Both the position numbers and the translations under genes were made by a program. From NCBI GenBank assembly GCA_021527695.1, contig JAKFAO010000003.1:868001-932000 (forward strand): a stretch of DNA of 64,000 nt, read 5' to 3'. Positions 18,962 to 30,402 of this stretch are shown here, piece after piece. The notes under the pieces were generated by a model that saw only the letters and a list, made by a program, of their open reading frames with translations, had not been told where the DNA came from and searched no databases. The number at the start of each line of letters is the position of its first letter. Positions within the stretch are counted from its first letter, which is position 1. Source of the stretch: Naematelia aurantialba (lineage: Eukaryota; Basidiomycota; Tremellomycetes; Tremellales; Naemateliaceae).

Positions 18962-19646
18962 ATGACAATCACGCATTTTCTTGAAAGATTTACGAAACCG
19001 CGTGGCCGGATCCGCTTTCCATAGATACCGCCCAAAGTGCTTACCTCAATCTCAGATCTGGATGGTCGAAAATCATGGAAGTTCCCTATCATGGATGGAT
19101 ATGTCGATGGACCTGTGGAGCCATCGCTGTTTGTGGAAAGAATGCAAGCGGCCTTGCCCCAAACACCCGACATGGTAGACTTTCAACAGTCCGTTCTTCA
19201 CGCTCTATCCCTGTCTCCTCGTCGACTCTCACAAAACTCCCATGCCGAGTCACACCCTAATGCCATCCGGTTCTGCTACATGGATCTACATGCCGGCAAC
19301 ATCCTCGTGGACGACGGTGGTCTTTCTGGAATCCTCGACTGGGAGTACTCCGGATGGTATACCTCTGCCCTTGATGCTCTTTCGGCAATGGGCAACACAT
19401 TTTCGAAGTATCTGGTGGACAGCTATATGGCCGCATGGAGCCTTGGAGAGGAGATTATACAGGAGTTCCATCATGTAACGAAGTTGAGGGGCAGAGTATC
19501 AGAAGCGGATGGCTGAAGATGCCCGGGCGAGGACAGTCGAGAGGGTTCGGTCTAGTGGCTTATGGGTATTGCCAAATGGTAGGCGGGTGAGGTTCTTCCG
19601 ACCACTGGCTGTGGAAAGGAATGATGGCGCAGAAAAAGCAGACTAG
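18962..19646 (+). pseudogene. Broken phosphotransferase (APH/choline-kinase-like) gene
   Basis: Homologous to fungal APH-family phosphotransferases, which phosphorylate small molecules. The catalytic loop FCYMDLHAGNILVDDGG (Brenner-type HxDxxxxN with H changed to M-D-L-H order) and the metal-binding ILDWEYSGWY are readable, followed by the C-terminal helices. Three lesions are seen: the 5' half is missing, ending near the palindromic repeat; an in-frame TAG lies at 19022-19024; and one extra G in the GGGG run near 19488-19491 shifts the frame. Beyond it, frame +3 continues with AEYQKRMAEDARARTVERV to a stop at 19644. It is probably dead, although an intron could hide one lesion. Confidence 0.65.
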
Positions 19647-20544
19647 GATGCGATACCTTACAGAATCCCCGAAGGCGTCTTGTCGACAGGAGTTGGACAG
19701 GAGGGAGGGACAAGCCTACGTGGGATGCCCGGTTAGTACCTCTCCCCGGCTCTGCCGAAGTTGGGAAAGGAAGAACACAGTGAGGATTCAGTGGTCAGCG
19801 CAGAGAAATACGCGCCATTAGCTACGAATTCAATGCTTGCCTGGCTCAGTGAACGATGAGGGACAATAGGAATGTAGCATGTGTGTGGAGCTCCCAGCTG
19901 CCAAATTCATTGGGAGGATAGGGTGTGATATGAAGCCTGATTGGATGGTTTCCCTGGTCAACTGGCTGCACTGGTATCTTGCGCGCGGAAAGGGTGTCTG
20001 GAGGCAACATCTCGCTGTGAGCATCAACTTTGCATAACCGCCGGCAAAAGTGCGGTAACTGATAAGCTCAAAGTCTCCGAAGCCCTTGCCCGCGGGTAAA
20101 TACGCCTTATCTGCAGTGGTTGCTGCCACGGGCGAACGGTTCGGTTTGCTTGCTTGTGTGACGGTAGCTGAACATGGTCGCTTGACGAGACCAGCTCGAG
20201 TTTTGGGGGGTTCCTTTTGAAGTGCGGTTGAATGGTGAGATTATTCCCATGTTTGTTTTTGGTGTAGCCTATCACCTAGTACCATAGCTCACACCTCCTG
20301 GCGTCGTCCCCCAACTTCTACGTATTGACTTGTAGCCAATGATGGGCGGTCGTGATTTTGGCCGAAAGGGTGATAAGCTATCATTCCTCTCGGAGTCACC
20401 GTTGGAGACAACCAACCTTCGGAGGAATGTTGACCAGATGTCGCGAAACATACGTACGTCCTTCAAATCGCATTGTGCTATATATCTTCCTCGAGAGACT
20501 TGACTTGTTTCCTCTCATACCTTTTAGCTCCGTCGTTCGTCATC
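19647..20544. other. Intergenic region upstream of the permease
   Basis: No convincing gene; short open frames on both strands lack codon bias or motifs. The last ~150 bp before 20545 (TATATATCTTCCTCG, CT-rich) are the likely permease promoter and leader. Confidence 0.5.
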
Positions 20545-22456
20545 ATGGACGGCAACAAGATTGAATCGTCCTCTGTGGTGGGCGAGAAGGATGTGGTGGT
20601 GGCTCCAGTCCCGACCCCAGTCGACACGGTGGCGTTCGAAGACTTTAGCGGCGAGCAGTCGACAAGGCGCTACTCTACGATTCGTGGCCTCAAGCCGCGA
20701 CATATTCAGATGATGGGTATCTCCGGAGCGATTGGGACAGGCCTCTTTGTATGTGATCATTTGTTGATGATTCGTAGCTGAGACTCGTGGCCTCTGGTAG
20801 ATCAGTACTGGGGCCATCCTTAGCAGAGCTGGACCACTCAGCCTCTTCCTTGGGTATTTCTGCTATGCTGGCCTGTTTTTGATAACCTACAACGCCATGG
20901 GTGAAATGGTCTGCTACATGCCGATCAATGGGTCCTTCATTCATTTCGCGAACGCCTTTGTCGATGAGTCCTTCGGCTTCGCTTTTGGCTGGCTTTACGT
21001 CTACAACGACGCGGTCATTGTTGCGGCGGAAATTACTGCGATTCCTTCACTGGTGGCGTACTGGAACACTTCGATCAACTCGGCAGTTTGGTGTGCTCTT
21101 GGCTTGTTAAGTTACATTGCCTTGGTTGGTTCTCATATCAACGAAAGAGGAACGGTTAACTTACCAAGTGAACAGAATGTCTGCGGTGTACATATTTTCG
21201 GGGAGGGAGAGTTCTTTCTATCTTCCTTCAAGGTCATCCTCATACTTGGCCTCATTGTGTTTACATGTGAGAGGTTCCGATCTTGTTCAAGCTGACTGAC
21301 CTTTGCCAAAGTCATTACCATGGTTGGTGGTAACCCCCAAGGGGATGCGTTCGGGTTCCGTTACTGGAAAACACCCGGCCCCATGAACGAGTACATTGCA
21401 GAAGGCCGGCTTGGCCGATTTCTGGGCTTCTGGTCGGTTTTCATCAACGCCGCTTACGCTTTCGGTGGTCCCGACTACATCGCGCTGGCGGTAGGCGAGG
21501 TCAAAAGTCCTCGTCGTGTTTTGCCATCTGTCTTCTCTCGAGTGCACTACCGGCTTATCGTGTTTTACGTGATAGGCGTCCTGTGTGTCGGCATCTTGGC
21601 GAGTCATTTTGGCTCCAGATTGTAACCTGCTGAGTGTGAGACTTAGAACCCATACGACGACCCCAAGCTCGCAGAAGCCTCGACTGGTTCAGGTTCGTCT
21701 CCATTCGTCATTGCCGCCGTTCGTCTTGGCATTCCTGTCCTACCAGACATCATCAACACCGTTCTGATGACGTCCGCCTGGTCGTGTGGTCTCGAGATCA
21801 CCTACGCCGCCTCGCGATCACTCTACGCTCTGTCCTTTGCAGGCCACGGGCCCAAGTTCTTCAAGGTCACCTTCAAAGGAGTTCCCGCCTACGCCGTCCT
21901 ATGCATTTGCGCTGTCGGCGCATTGTCGTTCTTGTCGGTCAGCAACAACTCGACAATCGTATTCACCTGGATCACCAATCTGGTTGGGTCTTGTACATTG
22001 CTCGTCATGGGTCTCTTCAATCTTATTTATCTCCGTTTTCACTATGCCATGATTGCGCACGGGATGGACCGGTCAAGGCTCCCCTTTACTCGTCCTTTCC
22101 AGGTGTACTTTTCGTGGTTCGCGCTATGCGGCTACACCATCCTCATCTTGGTGAGTATCCCGGTTGCGCAATTGTTAGTTTAGGGCTAAAGTCGTCAACC
22201 CTAGACGAATGGTTTCGCGGTCTTTATCAAGGGACAGTGGTCCATTTCCAAATTCCTCTTCGCATATCTTTCTATTCCAGCATTTGTTGTCCCCTATGTT
22301 GGGCACAAAATTTACAACCGCAAGGGCTGGGGCTGTATCCCGCTTGACCAGGTCGACCTTACCATCGGAATTGCCCAGATTGAACCCCTGGAGGAACGAG
22401 AGCCTCCCCTTGGGTCTACCAGACTCGCCAAATTCGAGCGATGGTTGTGGGGCTAG
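20545..22456 (+). CDS. Amino-acid permease (APC/YAT family)
   Basis: A plasma-membrane amino-acid/proton symporter of the fungal YAT type. Predicted exons 20545-20748, 20801-21124, 21176-21266, 21312-21598, 21647-22150 and 22205-22456 sum to 553 aa, the normal length. Family landmarks: RGLKPRHIQMMGISGAIGTG at the start of TM1, GYFCYAGLFLITYNAMGEM, AFGGPDYIALAVGE, and MTSAWSCGLEITYAASRSLY. About 12 hydrophobic segments are evident. The intron 21599-21646 uses a GC donor (TTG|GCGAGT), which restores GILNPYDDPKL, a conserved stretch. The start was chosen at MDGNKIESS, the first ATG in the open frame. Substrate unknown. Confidence 0.92.
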
Positions 22457-24583
22457 GTTAATAAATCCGATGAAGAGGACGCCCCTTCACTCAGTCTCAA
22501 GGATATGACCTAGGGGGTCATACATTGTTTTAAAGATCACCCATTAATTCACCTTGGGGGGTGTATAGGTCACCTCGTACAATTGGGTAAGCGCTGTGTT
22601 ATGCAAAGGTTTGAACCATCTATGCGTACTATGCTCTGAACCAAACACCGATTGCGTTACACACTGGCTGTCATGGAATGACAACCCTTCGCCGTCTTTG
22701 GTACAGGCTAGTATATAACCAGATTCAACCTGAGTCGGCAGGTTGAATATTGTGCCTTTTGAGCCAAGCCATTGTAGTGTACTGGTTAGCACTGCCGTGA
22801 CACTGGCATACCTCATCAACCCCGTCCGCCCCCGCTCCCGGACCCCCACAAGCTTGCTTCAAAAGGCCACATCGTGATCCCGGGAATCCTCTTCCTCCAC
22901 CTGTCGACGAGATCTTACGAGATCTTGAAGGCGATATCCTTGAAGATCAGGATCTCGTCTAGTTCAAGTCCCAGTCGTTGTGTAACGGGCTCAAGTCGCC
23001 GAAGTTTGACCGGAGCATCGTGACACATAAGTCCTTCTCCTTACTTCAAGCATACAAGTTCATTCAAAGGGGCATTTCGTCCATAGTCTGTCCCGGTGGC
23101 CCGACTCTGTTGCTCGATCTAAACCCAGTCCATAGTCGGCCGGACCGAACCTGGACCGCTTTGAAAGTGCCAGTTCCCGCCTATAGTCGGTCCGCTGGGA
23201 CAGAATCTGGACTAACTTGGTAGTGCCAAAGTTGCGGTCAATGCCAGCTCCGTCCCTAGTCGGTCCATCGGGACCGATCTGAGACTGTGTTGCTCAGACC
23301 GTGGGCTCATGTTAAAATGCGACGACTGTGAAGTTCTCGAATTATCAGGGAGCCCAGTGTGATTATCAAGCTCATTGGCAACACAGATGTGTCTATCAGG
23401 TGCTATATTTCATCACTTGGTCTTCCGCTGCTCATTTCCCGAGTTGATGTCTGCTCGAGTTCAGGAGCGTGTTCCACTCGACTCCTTTCTTTTAAGGATA
23501 TGATCTCCTTCCGCAACTCCTGTGACTACGTCAGTACGAACTTGTACTACGACTAGCAGTGCATCCGGACAGCTCGATGAGCTTGCTCGACTATTTGCAG
23601 CTTGACGTCAGTGTACACCGAAGTCTACCTCGACGACCGGCGGCTCGACGACCCTTTCCCTTCATGTCCCGCTGCGGGCGTCCGGTTCATCTGAAGAGCA
23701 ACTTCGGTCTGGCTAAAGCGTTGATTTGAGTCGTTCAGGTACCTTGAATCAATGTTTGCCTCCAAGACGATATTACAAAGTAACATGAAGAGGGGGATGG
23801 TTTCGAGTGTTCTCTATATATTAGACCTTCCACTCGCCTCTCGTCTTCCCATGGTGGCCACAACTACCAGATATGAGCACAGCCTCCCGAGTATGCCCCC
23901 CACTTGGCGACCCGATCTTGCCTCGTTGGGAGCGGACCCGACTGGACGCGATGAGTCTCAGGATTGATGCTGTTTCATCTTCTCATCTCCACCATGATCA
24001 TCGCAGTCGCTGTCACAGGCAGCTCGGGTGTCTTCTCGATTGCACCCCTTTGGGCCTTTTTGACAAGACGATGGCATGGCATTGGAGAAGGCGGAAGTGG
24101 CAGATGGATGGAACTCGAGGCACTTCCCCGGGGGCATCGTCGTTAAAACCACCAATCATATCCCACACCGGAATGTCATATATGATGCTTACGTCGAAAT
24201 TCTATCAAGATCCTATTACTTTTGGGAAAAGATAGTTCGCTTGCTTCAAGCGAATGTAGCAATTGGCAATGGCCGTAGCTGGTGAGGCGGGCAATGGATC
24301 GTGCTCAGTCCAAAGTCGTGCTCGAAAAGTACGCATTATTACTCATGGAACGGTCCGGAAATACGGGGGTATATCCCCAGCGCCTCTCTAATCTGTCTGT
24401 GGTGGCAACATCTCGCGACATGCGGCCAAGACCGTGGCGACGACAGATATTTCTCAGCATTGCGTGCTTGGAACGGCAACCGTGCAACGGCGAGTATTGA
24501 ATAGTATATCTTACTCGGGGGTTCTCGAACGACGATGCCCCCCCATCCTCCTATCCACTCACCCCTCTGAGTATATCGTCAAC
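22457..24583. other. Gene-free region with LTR relic and diverged repeats
   Basis: No gene is supported. 22967-23023 matches the last ~57 bp of the chromovirus LTR (CCGAAGTT.GACCGGAGCATCGTGACA). About 23080-23290 holds four imperfect repeats around the word TAGTCGGTCC, spaced some 60 bp apart. The rest has only short frames. Confidence 0.5.
22967..23023 (+). repeat. Relic of chromovirus LTR 3' end
   Basis: Similar to 9136-9192 with several mismatches; ends in TGACA. No partner LTR or internal sequence is adjacent. Confidence 0.7.
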
Positions 24584-25705
24584 ATGGCGCCCGTTGAGTT
24601 TGTTAGTGCTACGTTTAACAACGCTTCGACCGAGCTTGCGCCCATTCCCGGCGCGCCGTTGGACCCCGAATACCTCGTCCGTTATGCTCGTACTTTGGAC
24701 GACTATGGCTTTGAATACACCTTGATCCCTTATTCTTCCGGATACTTTGACCCCTTCACCCTTGGCGCGACGATCCTATCCGTCACCAAAAAGATCTCGA
24801 TCGTCGTTGCACTTAGACCCAACACCATGTTCCCTACGACTGCAGCCAAGCAGCTGGCGACGCTCGATCAATTGAGCGGCGGCCGAGTTGTCGTTCACTT
24901 TATCGCTGGGGGTAGCGACGAGGAACAAGCGCGGGAGGGCGACTTCCTCAACAAAACACAACGGTACGAACGGCTCGAGGACTACATCAAAATTCTGCGC
25001 CGCGCCTGGTCGTCGTCAGAGCCCTTTGATTGGGACAGCCAGTACTACAAATTCAAAGGCTTTTCGAACTCGGTATTGCCAACCAAACGCACAATCAGGG
25101 TGTCCGTCGGTGGTTCGTCAGAAGACGCCTACCGGATCGGCGGTGCCCTTGGGGACATATTCGGTCTATGGGGCGAGCCGCTGAAGGAGACCAGGGAGCA
25201 GATTGACAAGATCTACGCTGCCGCGGAAGCTGCTGGTCGTCCTGCTGGAGATCGACCGCGGATTTGGGTCACGTTTCGTCCTATCATCGCGGAGACAGAA
25301 GAACTTGCGTGGAGCAAAGCCTACAAGACGCTGGAGCTGCTCAAGGCAAACGGGCCTACGGGCATGACCAGACAAGTCTCTACCGGTACGCCCCAAAATG
25401 TCGGATCCCAACGCTTGCTCGACATCGCCAAAAAAGGCGAAGTTCAAGACCGTGCATTGTGGTACCCCACGGTCACAGCGACCAATGCACGAGGAGCCTC
25501 CACTGCCCTCGTCGGATCTTACCAAACGGTCATTGATTCGATCATAGACTACGTCGACATCGGTGCTTCATGGATCTCGATTCGAGGGTACGACAACTAC
25601 AACGATGCTGTAGACTACGGTCGCTACATCTTGCCAGGCGTCCGAAAGATCCTGAAAGAGAGGGAGGCTGCAAAGGGTGCAGACGGGACAAATGGAATTC
25701 ATTAA
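24584..25705 (+). CDS. FMN-dependent luciferase-like monooxygenase (alkanesulfonate monooxygenase type)
   Basis: Intronless, 373 aa from ATG 24584 (MAPVEFVSATFN); the frame is open further upstream to 24434, but the 5' part looks non-conserved. Residues ALRPNTMFPTTAAKQLATLDQLSGGRVVVHFIAGG and DEEQAREGDFLNKTQRYERLEDYIKIL form the typical TIM-barrel pattern of SsuD-like enzymes, which use reduced FMN and O2 to split C-S (or C-N) bonds in sulfonates and related compounds. YYKFKGFSNSVLPTKRTIRVSVGGSSEDA also fits. A partner flavin reductase is not seen in the window. The lack of introns in an intron-rich genome is compatible with bacterial ancestry. Confidence 0.9.
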   Translation: MAPVEFVSATFNNASTELAPIPGAPLDPEYLVRYARTLDDYGFEYTLIPYSSGYFDPFTLGATILSVTKKISIVVALRPNTMFPTTAAKQLATLDQLSGGRVVVHFIAGGSDEEQAREGDFLNKTQRYERLEDYIKILRRAWSSSEPFDWDSQYYKFKGFSNSVLPTKRTIRVSVGGSSEDAYRIGGALGDIFGLWGEPLKETREQIDKIYAAAEAAGRPAGDRPRIWVTFRPIIAETEELAWSKAYKTLELLKANGPTGMTRQVSTGTPQNVGSQRLLDIAKKGEVQDRALWYPTVTATNARGASTALVGSYQTVIDSIIDYVDIGASWISIRGYDNYNDAVDYGRYILPGVRKILKEREAAKGADGTNGIH

Positions 25706-26600
25706 TAGAATCAGCATTTATGTGTGGAGACCCCTTGAGTATGCTACGCGATGCGACAACTATCTTCTTGGAATCCACGCGAGATACGTTGGATTGCTAA
25801 CAGTGTTGCCATGGTGATCGTGAGTCCTTTCATTCATATAGTGCAATGATTAGGTCGGGATCGCGGCCTGCCGATCTAACCATCTTAGCTCTGTAGCTTC
25901 CTGGCGTCAGCTGTCCACCGCCGCGTGCTGTCGAAAGTCAAAAACGTGAGCCTGCAGATGTGTAAAGCCGTACAAGCTGTCCGTGTCTGTGTCCTTACAT
26001 GCCACATATCTCCTGTGTTGCCAACGGTTCTACCTATCGTCTGCTAGCTTAGCGACCTTGGAGCTCAGAAGGGGCACTAGACCGTCCTGACGACTCGGCT
26101 AGAACTGAATGCAATTTTCGCTATTCTGATCTTTGATGTCAGTATTAGCTGGAGAAGCTGAAAGCACTGTCCTGGGAAGTTGCAATTGATTGATTATGCA
26201 GAAAAAGACTGACTTTGGCGAAAAGCATATTGCCAAGGAGGTTTCCATTGATCAAGACCGTTTCTGTCACTGTCATCGCAGACATAACTGCTATTCTTTG
26301 TGGTACCGCCCGTAGCTCCAAGGGAAAGGAGGTCGAAACAGCAGCAGCAGCAGTGTCATCAAGGATCGGTACAATGCCAGTGTGAGCAGATGTTTGATAA
26401 AGACAAGAAGCCTCCGGTTAGGATTCATCGTGATTTGCAAGCAAAGTACTGCCTGATCTCCGGTCATGGCCGAACTGGCGTGATATTGCTCTATATTCAA
26501 GTGATATGCTGTCATGACTACAATTTTGCAATCTGTCGGTGACAAGTCGTGGATCCCACATGCATCGATGATCGCAAAATCTTTCTGCTCCAGAGAAACA
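25706..26600. other. Intergenic region
   Basis: No gene is recognised; a (CAG)n-like stretch lies at 26340-26355 (AGCAGCAGCAGCAG). The last bases before 26601 are the probable leader of the dehydrogenase gene. Confidence 0.5.
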
Positions 26601-27898
26601 ATGACTCTAGTCCTTCCCGCAACGTCCACGGCCACCTCGTCGACGGAGACATGGCCGTGGCCGCGTAGTCACCGTGCCCTCCTCGCCTCGCATTTCGTAT
26701 CGGGTGACAGGCTGTCTCGGCTGGAGCAGACTCATTCCGTACCGCTACCAGGACCAGGGCAAGTCCTCGTGCACACAAGTCACGTTGCCTTGAACCCTTA
26801 TGACTGGCAAGGCATTCAAGGGGCGGGTCCAAGTCGCGAGGCCAGAGTGTTGGGGCGTGACGGTGCCGGCCGGGTTGTCGCCGTCGGAAGTGGTGTGAAG
26901 CGGTTGATGGTAGGAGATAGGGTAGGTTTGGCGTCCGAATCACCAGCAACACTGACCTCGTTCAGGTTTGGTTTTGCGCCAATTCCTCTTTGTCCACTAG
27001 TGGAGCTTTCCAAGATTATTCGGTTCACGCCTCTGCAGAGGTTGGTCTCGTTCCAGACAACTTGTCAGACGAGGAGGCCGCTGCGTTGGGATCCGGTCTT
27101 CTCACTGCTGGTGTGACACTCTTTCGTACCCTCGGAATATCTTTGGACCTGATATCGGCATCGCCAGCGTCCGATCATTCTCCGGATAGTCAACCATGGA
27201 TCCTCATATGGGGCGGTGCGGGTATCACGGGAGTATACATGATCCAACTTGCTCGCCTGCTGGGGTATCGGATCGTATGCGCGGCCTCGCCAGCAAATCA
27301 TGCATACGTGCGATCGCTGGGAGCCGACGTTGTTCTCGACCGATGGTCGCCTCCTCTCGAACTAGTTGAAAGCATCAGGAGGGCCACGAACGACAAGGTG
27401 AGCGATATTGGGGGAGGGGTGGGGGTTGGGGGGGCAAGGGTGAGGGAGTTGTCGTTCTGACACCGATAGGTGCGAATAGCAATCGATAACGTCGGCAGTG
27501 AGACTGCTGCTCTGTGCGAGCTGGTCCTGCGAGGCTCATTCGACTGGCGATTGCGCAACGGGGTCTCGGGGACTGAGCCTGATCGAAACCCCGCCCAACT
27601 TGTACCAATCGCCGGCTTTCCCAGCCCGCCAATATTGGGCACAGATGGAGACACCGTCCGGTCGGTTAATAGCCTCCGTATCAGCTTCTCGAGTGTATTT
27701 TACGGTCACCCTGACTTTTCGGCGCCTCTTCTTGACACGTTCTTCCGCCTACTCGCCAGCAAAGAGCTGCTTCCCGCACGAGTCAGGTTGATTCAAGGCG
27801 GTTTTGACGGAATCTTGCAAGGTCTATATGATCTCCGTGACGGACGCGTACCGGGCGGGTACAAACTGGTTGCCAGGATCGAGGACAATTGTGTTTAG
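26601..27898 (+). CDS. Zinc-type alcohol dehydrogenase / quinone-oxidoreductase-like (MDR superfamily)
   Basis: Predicted exons 26601-26921, 26966-27397 and 27470-27898 give 393 aa. The N-terminal GroES-like fold shows GPGQVLVHTSHVALNPYDWQ and VLGRDGAGRVVAVGSGV. The Rossmann part shows WGGAGITGVYMIQLARLLGY (nucleotide-binding AxxGxxG variant) and VRSLGADVVLD. The C-terminal exon ends GGYKLVARIEDN. The pattern matches the trans-enoyl-reductase/ToxD-like MDR proteins of fungi, which use NADPH and mostly lack zinc; no catalytic zinc Cys set is obvious. Substrate unknown. Confidence 0.85.
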
Positions 27899-29021
27899 GT
27901 CGATCATTGCATGGTGGCATAGTAGTGGCAGTTCAAGATGCCTTTCGAAGGCATCAGATGGTCACCGGGTAGGGGTGAAGAGAGCGGATCAGATAGTCTG
28001 AAATACTAGGAAAGAGACTAGAGTATATATTACATCCGGGCTTCGGTCATTCGCAGCGCTGTTCAAAATCGGTCTAAGATGATCTTCGTCCTCCACGTCA
28101 TCGACTGCCGCCAGCGGGTTTCTGCTCTTTGACGCTCTTCGCGAAGCGCATCGTACCGTGTGCCGTCCACCAGCTCAGCACTCGTCAAAATACTTCCCAT
28201 GCAGTCCCAAAGGCACATGCAGACCGTCTTGTCCTCGTCTCGTATCCTTTCTTCCGAGTGGGCGTGCGTTTCGTCTCGACACGCTCCATCCTAGTAGCCA
28301 CAACTGCTTTGAGCTCCAGTGCATCTGGCGTGCCTTGAGTAAAAAGCCAGTGTACACAAAGATTGTTCTGTCGACTGGCCAGAGATACTGTTGGTGACAT
28401 ACGAGTACCTTTGGATGATTGACTGACTTTCGCCGCTGGTTCCCCTTGATGGTTGAGCATCAGCATCCACGCTTGGGCTCTCGCGTCTCTGGAGCGGAGC
28501 CACCCGGGTCTTCGCGCAGTTGCTGATTCTGACTGGATGTCCGGTAAGTAAGTGAGCCCTCACTCCGCGATTGACGGCAACCTCGGAAGTCCGATGTATC
28601 TGCTCGAGCGTCTTCGGCATCGAATCAAGATGATCGATCTTCCCACTGCAAGAAGTGAAAGAAAATAAAATCTACGCTGTAGAGGTCAACCTAATCAACC
28701 TACCACAATGAAATGGGAATTCTGGTTCGACGCAGTCCTCCTTCGTGGTGCGACCAACTCTGGAGAGTAACCCACCGCTGCCGTGAAAAATCTCGGGGGA
28801 AATGCGCCTTGAATACTCGACTGAGGGCGTCTTAATCCTGGCCATTAAGACGACAATCCTGCATTTGCAGGGTCCTCGACTGTAGAAATAGCAATGTACT
28901 CCTACCAATAGCAATGTACTCCTACCAACTAACACTTAGAAACGATTTCCAAGTATCAGGAAGTTGTCAACCGACAAATGATACAAAGCGTTCCCGAGAT
29001 ACGATCATAGCTCGACGGCCG
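27899..29021. other. Intergenic region with a possible small minus-strand gene
   Basis: On the minus strand, an ATG near 28620 opens MPKTLEQIHRTSEVAVNRG followed by a GTGAGG donor, and 28070-28200 reads coherently as LTSAELVDGTRYDALREE and on to a stop. The phases between these pieces could not be joined, so I do not call a gene. 28886-28927 holds a 20-bp duplication (AGCAATGTACTCCTACCAAT). Confidence 0.35.
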
Positions 29022-30402
29022 TCACTGCCTGTGCGTCCTACGAAATCTCAAACTACGGCTGATTTCCTCTCGCTCGCTTTCCTCATCTCCCTTTCCGAGA
29101 CCTTTGCCGATTCCAGCAGCATCTTGCCTGCCCATGGCTCGCCATTTCTGTTCCTCGTCTGGCTCGCGGAATCTTCTAGCCATGCGGGTGAACGAAGTAT
29201 CAACTGTCTGTATCGAAGTCGGGTCGAGAGTGGCCAGGTAATCTTTCACCTTCGACTCCCAAGCGTGATACCTATTGAGACTCAGTCAAGAGCATAGGTC
29301 GAGTGATGCAAGGAAACTTACCCTAATTGGCCTGAGTTTTCAAAGTCATATTCGGTGGTTTCATAGACGGCATGAATGTGATCGTCTGTCCAAAGGGGCC
29401 AGAAGAATGCGCGCTCGGAGAGGACGGTAACTATTGTCGGGTAAAGCTTGGCCAGCTCCCAAGGCATCTCCTACTTGCGATCAGATGGTTGAGTATTCGT
29501 TCAGCGTTTGTGCACTCACGACGGAATGTTCTGTCCATTTGCTTTCTTGAAAACCTTCATAGCTTTCAAGCCATCGCTGCAGAAATAGTGCCCCCCTACG
29601 AGCAATGATAACAGCATTGCATAACCCCTTTGGTTGCATCTCATCATCGAAGCCAGGCCGTCTCCAAAACGTGAGTGGCGATGCTTCCATGCCAAGGACT
29701 GTGTCGTGAAGGAGCAACGAATGTTCTGCGAAGGGTTGCAGAATGAAGGTGTCGATGTCGAGATAAATGCCGCCGTACTCGAGCAGGACCTCTAAGCGTA
29801 TGATGTCGGCTTTGTGCGCATACTGAAACATTTAGTTTGCGCTTCTGTGCTTCGCGTCCGCCTGTAGTACCCACATGCTGTACTGGCCGTCTGGCTTTAC
29901 CGATCGTACGTACATCCCTGGCCGGGATGATCTCCACCACCCCTCTGCGTATCCCATTCACGTCTTCCCATCCTTCCCAATTCCTGACTCGATCCCACCA
30001 ATAACCCCGCGGCTCGCTGATGCAGTGGAAGAGCACCCGGTCGGGTTTTAGCGTAAGCATGGCGCTGCGCATGGCTAGGTAGGCAAAATAAGGAAAATTG
30101 GGTTGAGGCCCGCTTGCGAGACCGTAGACATAGTGAACGATATTAGGTATGGGCATGTTCGGCGGTGGCAAAGTAGGAACCGGGGGCATCCTTGACGATG
30201 GTGGTGGTGGAAGAGCCCGCGGCAGGAGCGAGGGAGCAATCTGTGAGCGTCGAGAATAAACGGAGAGGTAGGATGGATAGTGTGCGCCAATTATGATACC
30301 CAGGATCAGGACCAACCCAGTAGGAAGTAATCGGATCAACAACGCAACAATAACAAGGCCGACAGACTGAGAATGCAGTGTGAGCTTTTCCTCTGGCGGC
30401 AT
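29022..30402 (-). CDS. Golgi-type glycosyltransferase with DXD motif (GT32-like, Gly_transf_sug)
   Basis: Probably a type II membrane glycosyltransferase of the secretory pathway. After a short cytosolic N terminus there is one hydrophobic anchor (residues ~15-45, LVIVALLIRLLPTGLVLILG), a Pro-rich stem, then IPNIVHYVYGL, typical of the family start. The second exon carries KADIIRLEVLLEYGGIYLDID with the DXD metal and nucleotide-sugar site, then HDTVLGMEASP. Two or three introns interrupt it (around 29826-29875, 29465-29520 and 29250-29320). The C-terminal part is Arg/Glu-rich and not conserved. The start is ATG 30402, the first in frame before the anchor. Donor sugar unknown. Confidence 0.82.

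Noticed and set aside
19830..20275. Two overlapping minus-strand frames of ~90 residues
   Set aside because: No motif, no splice signals, and no similarity recognised.
22773..22830. tRNA-like string (TAGTGTACTGGTTAGCAC)
   Set aside because: Resembles a D arm and A box, but no matching acceptor stem or T arm with a B box follows; at most a tRNA-derived scrap.
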